Source of the DNA: Verrucomicrobiota bacterium
Lineage (GTDB): Bacteria > Verrucomicrobiota > Verrucomicrobiia > Chthoniobacterales > Terrimicrobiaceae
NCBI GenBank assembly: GCA_026398285.1
Contig: JAPLTI010000274.1
Coordinates: forward strand, 1 to 6,472
Direction: 5' to 3'
DNA length: 6,472 bases
Shown here: in pieces, positions 5,362 to 6,472 of the stretch
How positions within the stretch are numbered: position 1 is the first letter of the stretch
Layout of the letters: the number at the start of each line of letters is the position of its first letter
Notes under the pieces: generated by a model
Database searches by the model: none
What the model was told of the DNA's origin: nothing
The model's input: only the letters and a program-made list of their open reading frames with translations
Program-made: the position numbers and the translations under genes

Positions 5362-6108
5362 ATGGCTTATCTTTCGTTTTTTACTGATTCCTCAAACCAA
5401 GCAGACTTGGAGAAATTGGGCGTTAAATTCACGCCAGGTGGTGCCCACATAAGTAGAACGATGATGCTTGCGGAGCTGGATACTCTGCTGGCTTGCGTTC
5501 CTGAGGGGGCACCTGCGGAGGCCTATATTGAAGCTGTCATCAGTCGAAATGAGCTTTCCAAAACTACCGACAGCACACGCCAGAAAACCTTGCGGCATCT
5601 GAGGGAACTTTACGGATTGGACGAAAAGATTCCTCTTTTCCGTCTTCTGCGAAAAATGCACGCGCTCGACAACGCCTCACTCCCACTGCTCGCAATCCAG
5701 ATCGCGGCCGCCAGAGACACGCTTTTACGCGCAACTTGCACTTCGATTTTTGATGTATCGGAGGGCGAGATTGTCGAAACCATCGGATTGGAAAAGGCAA
5801 TAGTTGATGCGTTTCCCGGTCAATATTCCGATGCCAATAAAATTGCCCGAAACGCCGCCTCATCATGGACACAGTCAGGTCATCTTGTAGGGCGAAATAA
5901 AAAAATCCGAGCGCGTGTTAAGCCCTCTCCTGCCGCTGCCACACTTACTCTCTTTCTCGCCACTTGTTGCGGATGTCACTGGGCCGCTGTTTCCACGAGC
6001 CCATGGAGCATTCTTATGGACTTGTCAGCAGACACGGCTCGCACGACAGCGCAGGAGGCGCATCGTCTCGGTTATCGCAACCTTCGCTGCATTGGCGATG
6101 TTGTGTAA
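5362..6108 (+). CDS. brxA: BrxA-like (DUF1819-like) BREX protein, apparently shortened by a stop codon
   Basis: I assign this 248-aa protein to the BrxA/DUF1819-like group from its pattern and its neighbour. After a short start it has GGAHISRTMMLAELDTLL (26-43), then VISRNELSKTTDSTRQKTLR (59-78) leading into an arginine/leucine-rich helix, RHLRELYGLD. This is the arrangement of the N-terminal winged-helix part of BrxA, a DNA-binding BREX protein. A predicted helical middle (100-130) precedes TQSGHLVGRNKKIRARVKP (170-188) and a C-terminal segment that ends GDVV. It is followed by a BrxB-like gene, the usual brxA-brxB order. The frame stops at TAA 6106-6108. Beyond it, the same frame continues for 14 sense codons to a TGA that overlaps the brxB start as ATGA. 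The stop is therefore probably a recent nonsense change (or is read through), and the ancestral length was 263 aa. No Shine-Dalgarno sequence precedes ATG 5362. BREX membership is inference from family pattern and context. Confidence 0.68.
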   Translation: MAYLSFFTDSSNQADLEKLGVKFTPGGAHISRTMMLAELDTLLACVPEGAPAEAYIEAVISRNELSKTTDSTRQKTLRHLRELYGLDEKIPLFRLLRKMHALDNASLPLLAIQIAAARDTLLRATCTSIFDVSEGEIVETIGLEKAIVDAFPGQYSDANKIARNAASSWTQSGHLVGRNKKIRARVKPSPAAATLTLFLATCCGCHWAAVSTSPWSILMDLSADTARTTAQEAHRLGYRNLRCIGDVV

Positions 6109-6153
6109 TTGAGTTTCCCGATGCTTTCTGAAATTCAGAATCTCTTCGTATGA
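6106..6153 (+). other. In-frame continuation of the brxA-like gene after its stop codon
   Basis: After TAA 6106-6108 the same frame reads LSFPMLSEIQNLFV and ends at TGA 6151-6153. That TGA shares ATGA with the next start codon at 6150. Such overlaps are typical of intact adjacent genes in one operon, so this segment looks like the lost C-terminal tail of the BrxA-like protein. Confidence 0.6.
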
Positions 6154-6472
6154 ACGCCATCGATCGCCTTGCCAACAATTACACCCGGCAATTGAACCTT
6201 CCTTGGCCACAGAATATCGCAGGCAAGCAACGCGTTTGGTTTGCCGTTTATCCACCAAGTGAGGAACGGCGCATTCGTGCAAAAATGCCCCATTTCGAGG
6301 CGATCACTTTGGAGTCCAAGCATGGATGGGCATTGGTTGATCTCACCCCGCTGCTTCCGGAGTGGATCGGCAAGCATGAATACAGGGAGGGCATATTCGC
6401 TGAACCCCAGCATCTTGAAGCAAACGACGAGCTTGAGATCAGGGCTTCAGAAATGGTGAGGGAGGTCTGCGC
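6150..6472 (+). CDS. brxB: BrxB-like (DUF1788-like) BREX protein, 3' truncated by window edge
   Basis: The frame is open from ATG 6150 to the right edge, giving 107 complete codons. It begins MNAIDRLANNYTRQLNLPWP. Then come a beta strand, QRVWFAVYPPSEERRIRAKM (27-46), and HGWALVDLTPLLPEWIGKHE (58-77), followed by YREGIFAEP. This is the N-terminal pattern of DUF1788/BrxB proteins: an initial helix, a hydrophobic strand ending in a Y-x-P/D-type turn with an E-R-R, then a strand carrying V-D-L. BrxB is a conserved BREX component of unclear biochemical role. Its start overlaps the in-frame continuation of the brxA-like gene as ATGA, supporting operon structure. The expected partners (brxC, pglX, pglZ) would lie beyond the window, and finding them would confirm the assignment. 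Naming is from pattern and context, not from an alignment. Confidence 0.72.
   Translation, partial: MNAIDRLANNYTRQLNLPWPQNIAGKQRVWFAVYPPSEERRIRAKMPHFEAITLESKHGWALVDLTPLLPEWIGKHEYREGIFAEPQHLEANDELEIRASEMVREVC

Noticed and set aside
5930..6108. Frameshift as an explanation for the short BrxA-like C-terminus
   Set aside because: The translation stays sensible up to GDVV and remains sensible in the same frame after the TAA, so a substitution fits better than an indel.

Overview
The window is a gene-dense, single-orientation accessory region from a bacterium of moderately high GC content. Every supported gene lies on the + strand. I think a Gram-negative lineage such as Verrucomicrobiota is plausible: one protein begins with a Tat/Sec-like export leader, and several genes have no Shine-Dalgarno sequence. 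The sequence alone does not prove this. I saw no rRNA, tRNA, CRISPR array or transposase.

Layout. (1) Bases 2-160 are the C-terminal end of an unrecognised protein. (2) Bases 161-506 appear non-coding and hold a perfect 7-bp inverted repeat and a 10-bp direct repeat spaced 21 bp apart. (3) Bases 507-2503 hold an unrecognised protein with an export-like leader, an unrecognised 135-aa protein, and a histone-deacetylase-superfamily zinc hydrolase; the last two overlap by ATGA. (4) After a 207-bp gap, 2711-4622 encode an overlapping pair: an RloA-type AAA ATPase and an RloB-type protein with TOPRIM-like acidic motifs. This resembles the AbiL/RloAB class of phage-defence modules. (5) A 178-bp gap carries a 12-bp perfect inverted repeat whose right arm contains the start codon of the next gene, plus a small heptamer repeat. 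It is followed by a DUF4236 membrane protein and a 98-aa unrecognised protein that overlap by ATGA. (6) From 5362 to the right edge come a BrxA-like (DUF1819-like) protein and the first 107 codons of a BrxB-like (DUF1788-like) protein. These look like the first two genes of a BREX phage-exclusion locus that continues outside the window.

Interpretation. An RloA/RloB pair next to a BREX start makes this a likely defence island, with small unknown genes between known systems as candidate accessory or new defence components. The clearest single oddity is in the brxA-like gene. Its frame stops at TAA (6106-6108), but the same frame continues to a TGA that makes a perfect ATGA overlap with brxB (6150-6153). 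This suggests a recent nonsense mutation, or readthrough, removing about 15 C-terminal residues. The other notable candidate is the deacetylase-fold hydrolase coupled to an unknown protein close to the defence genes.
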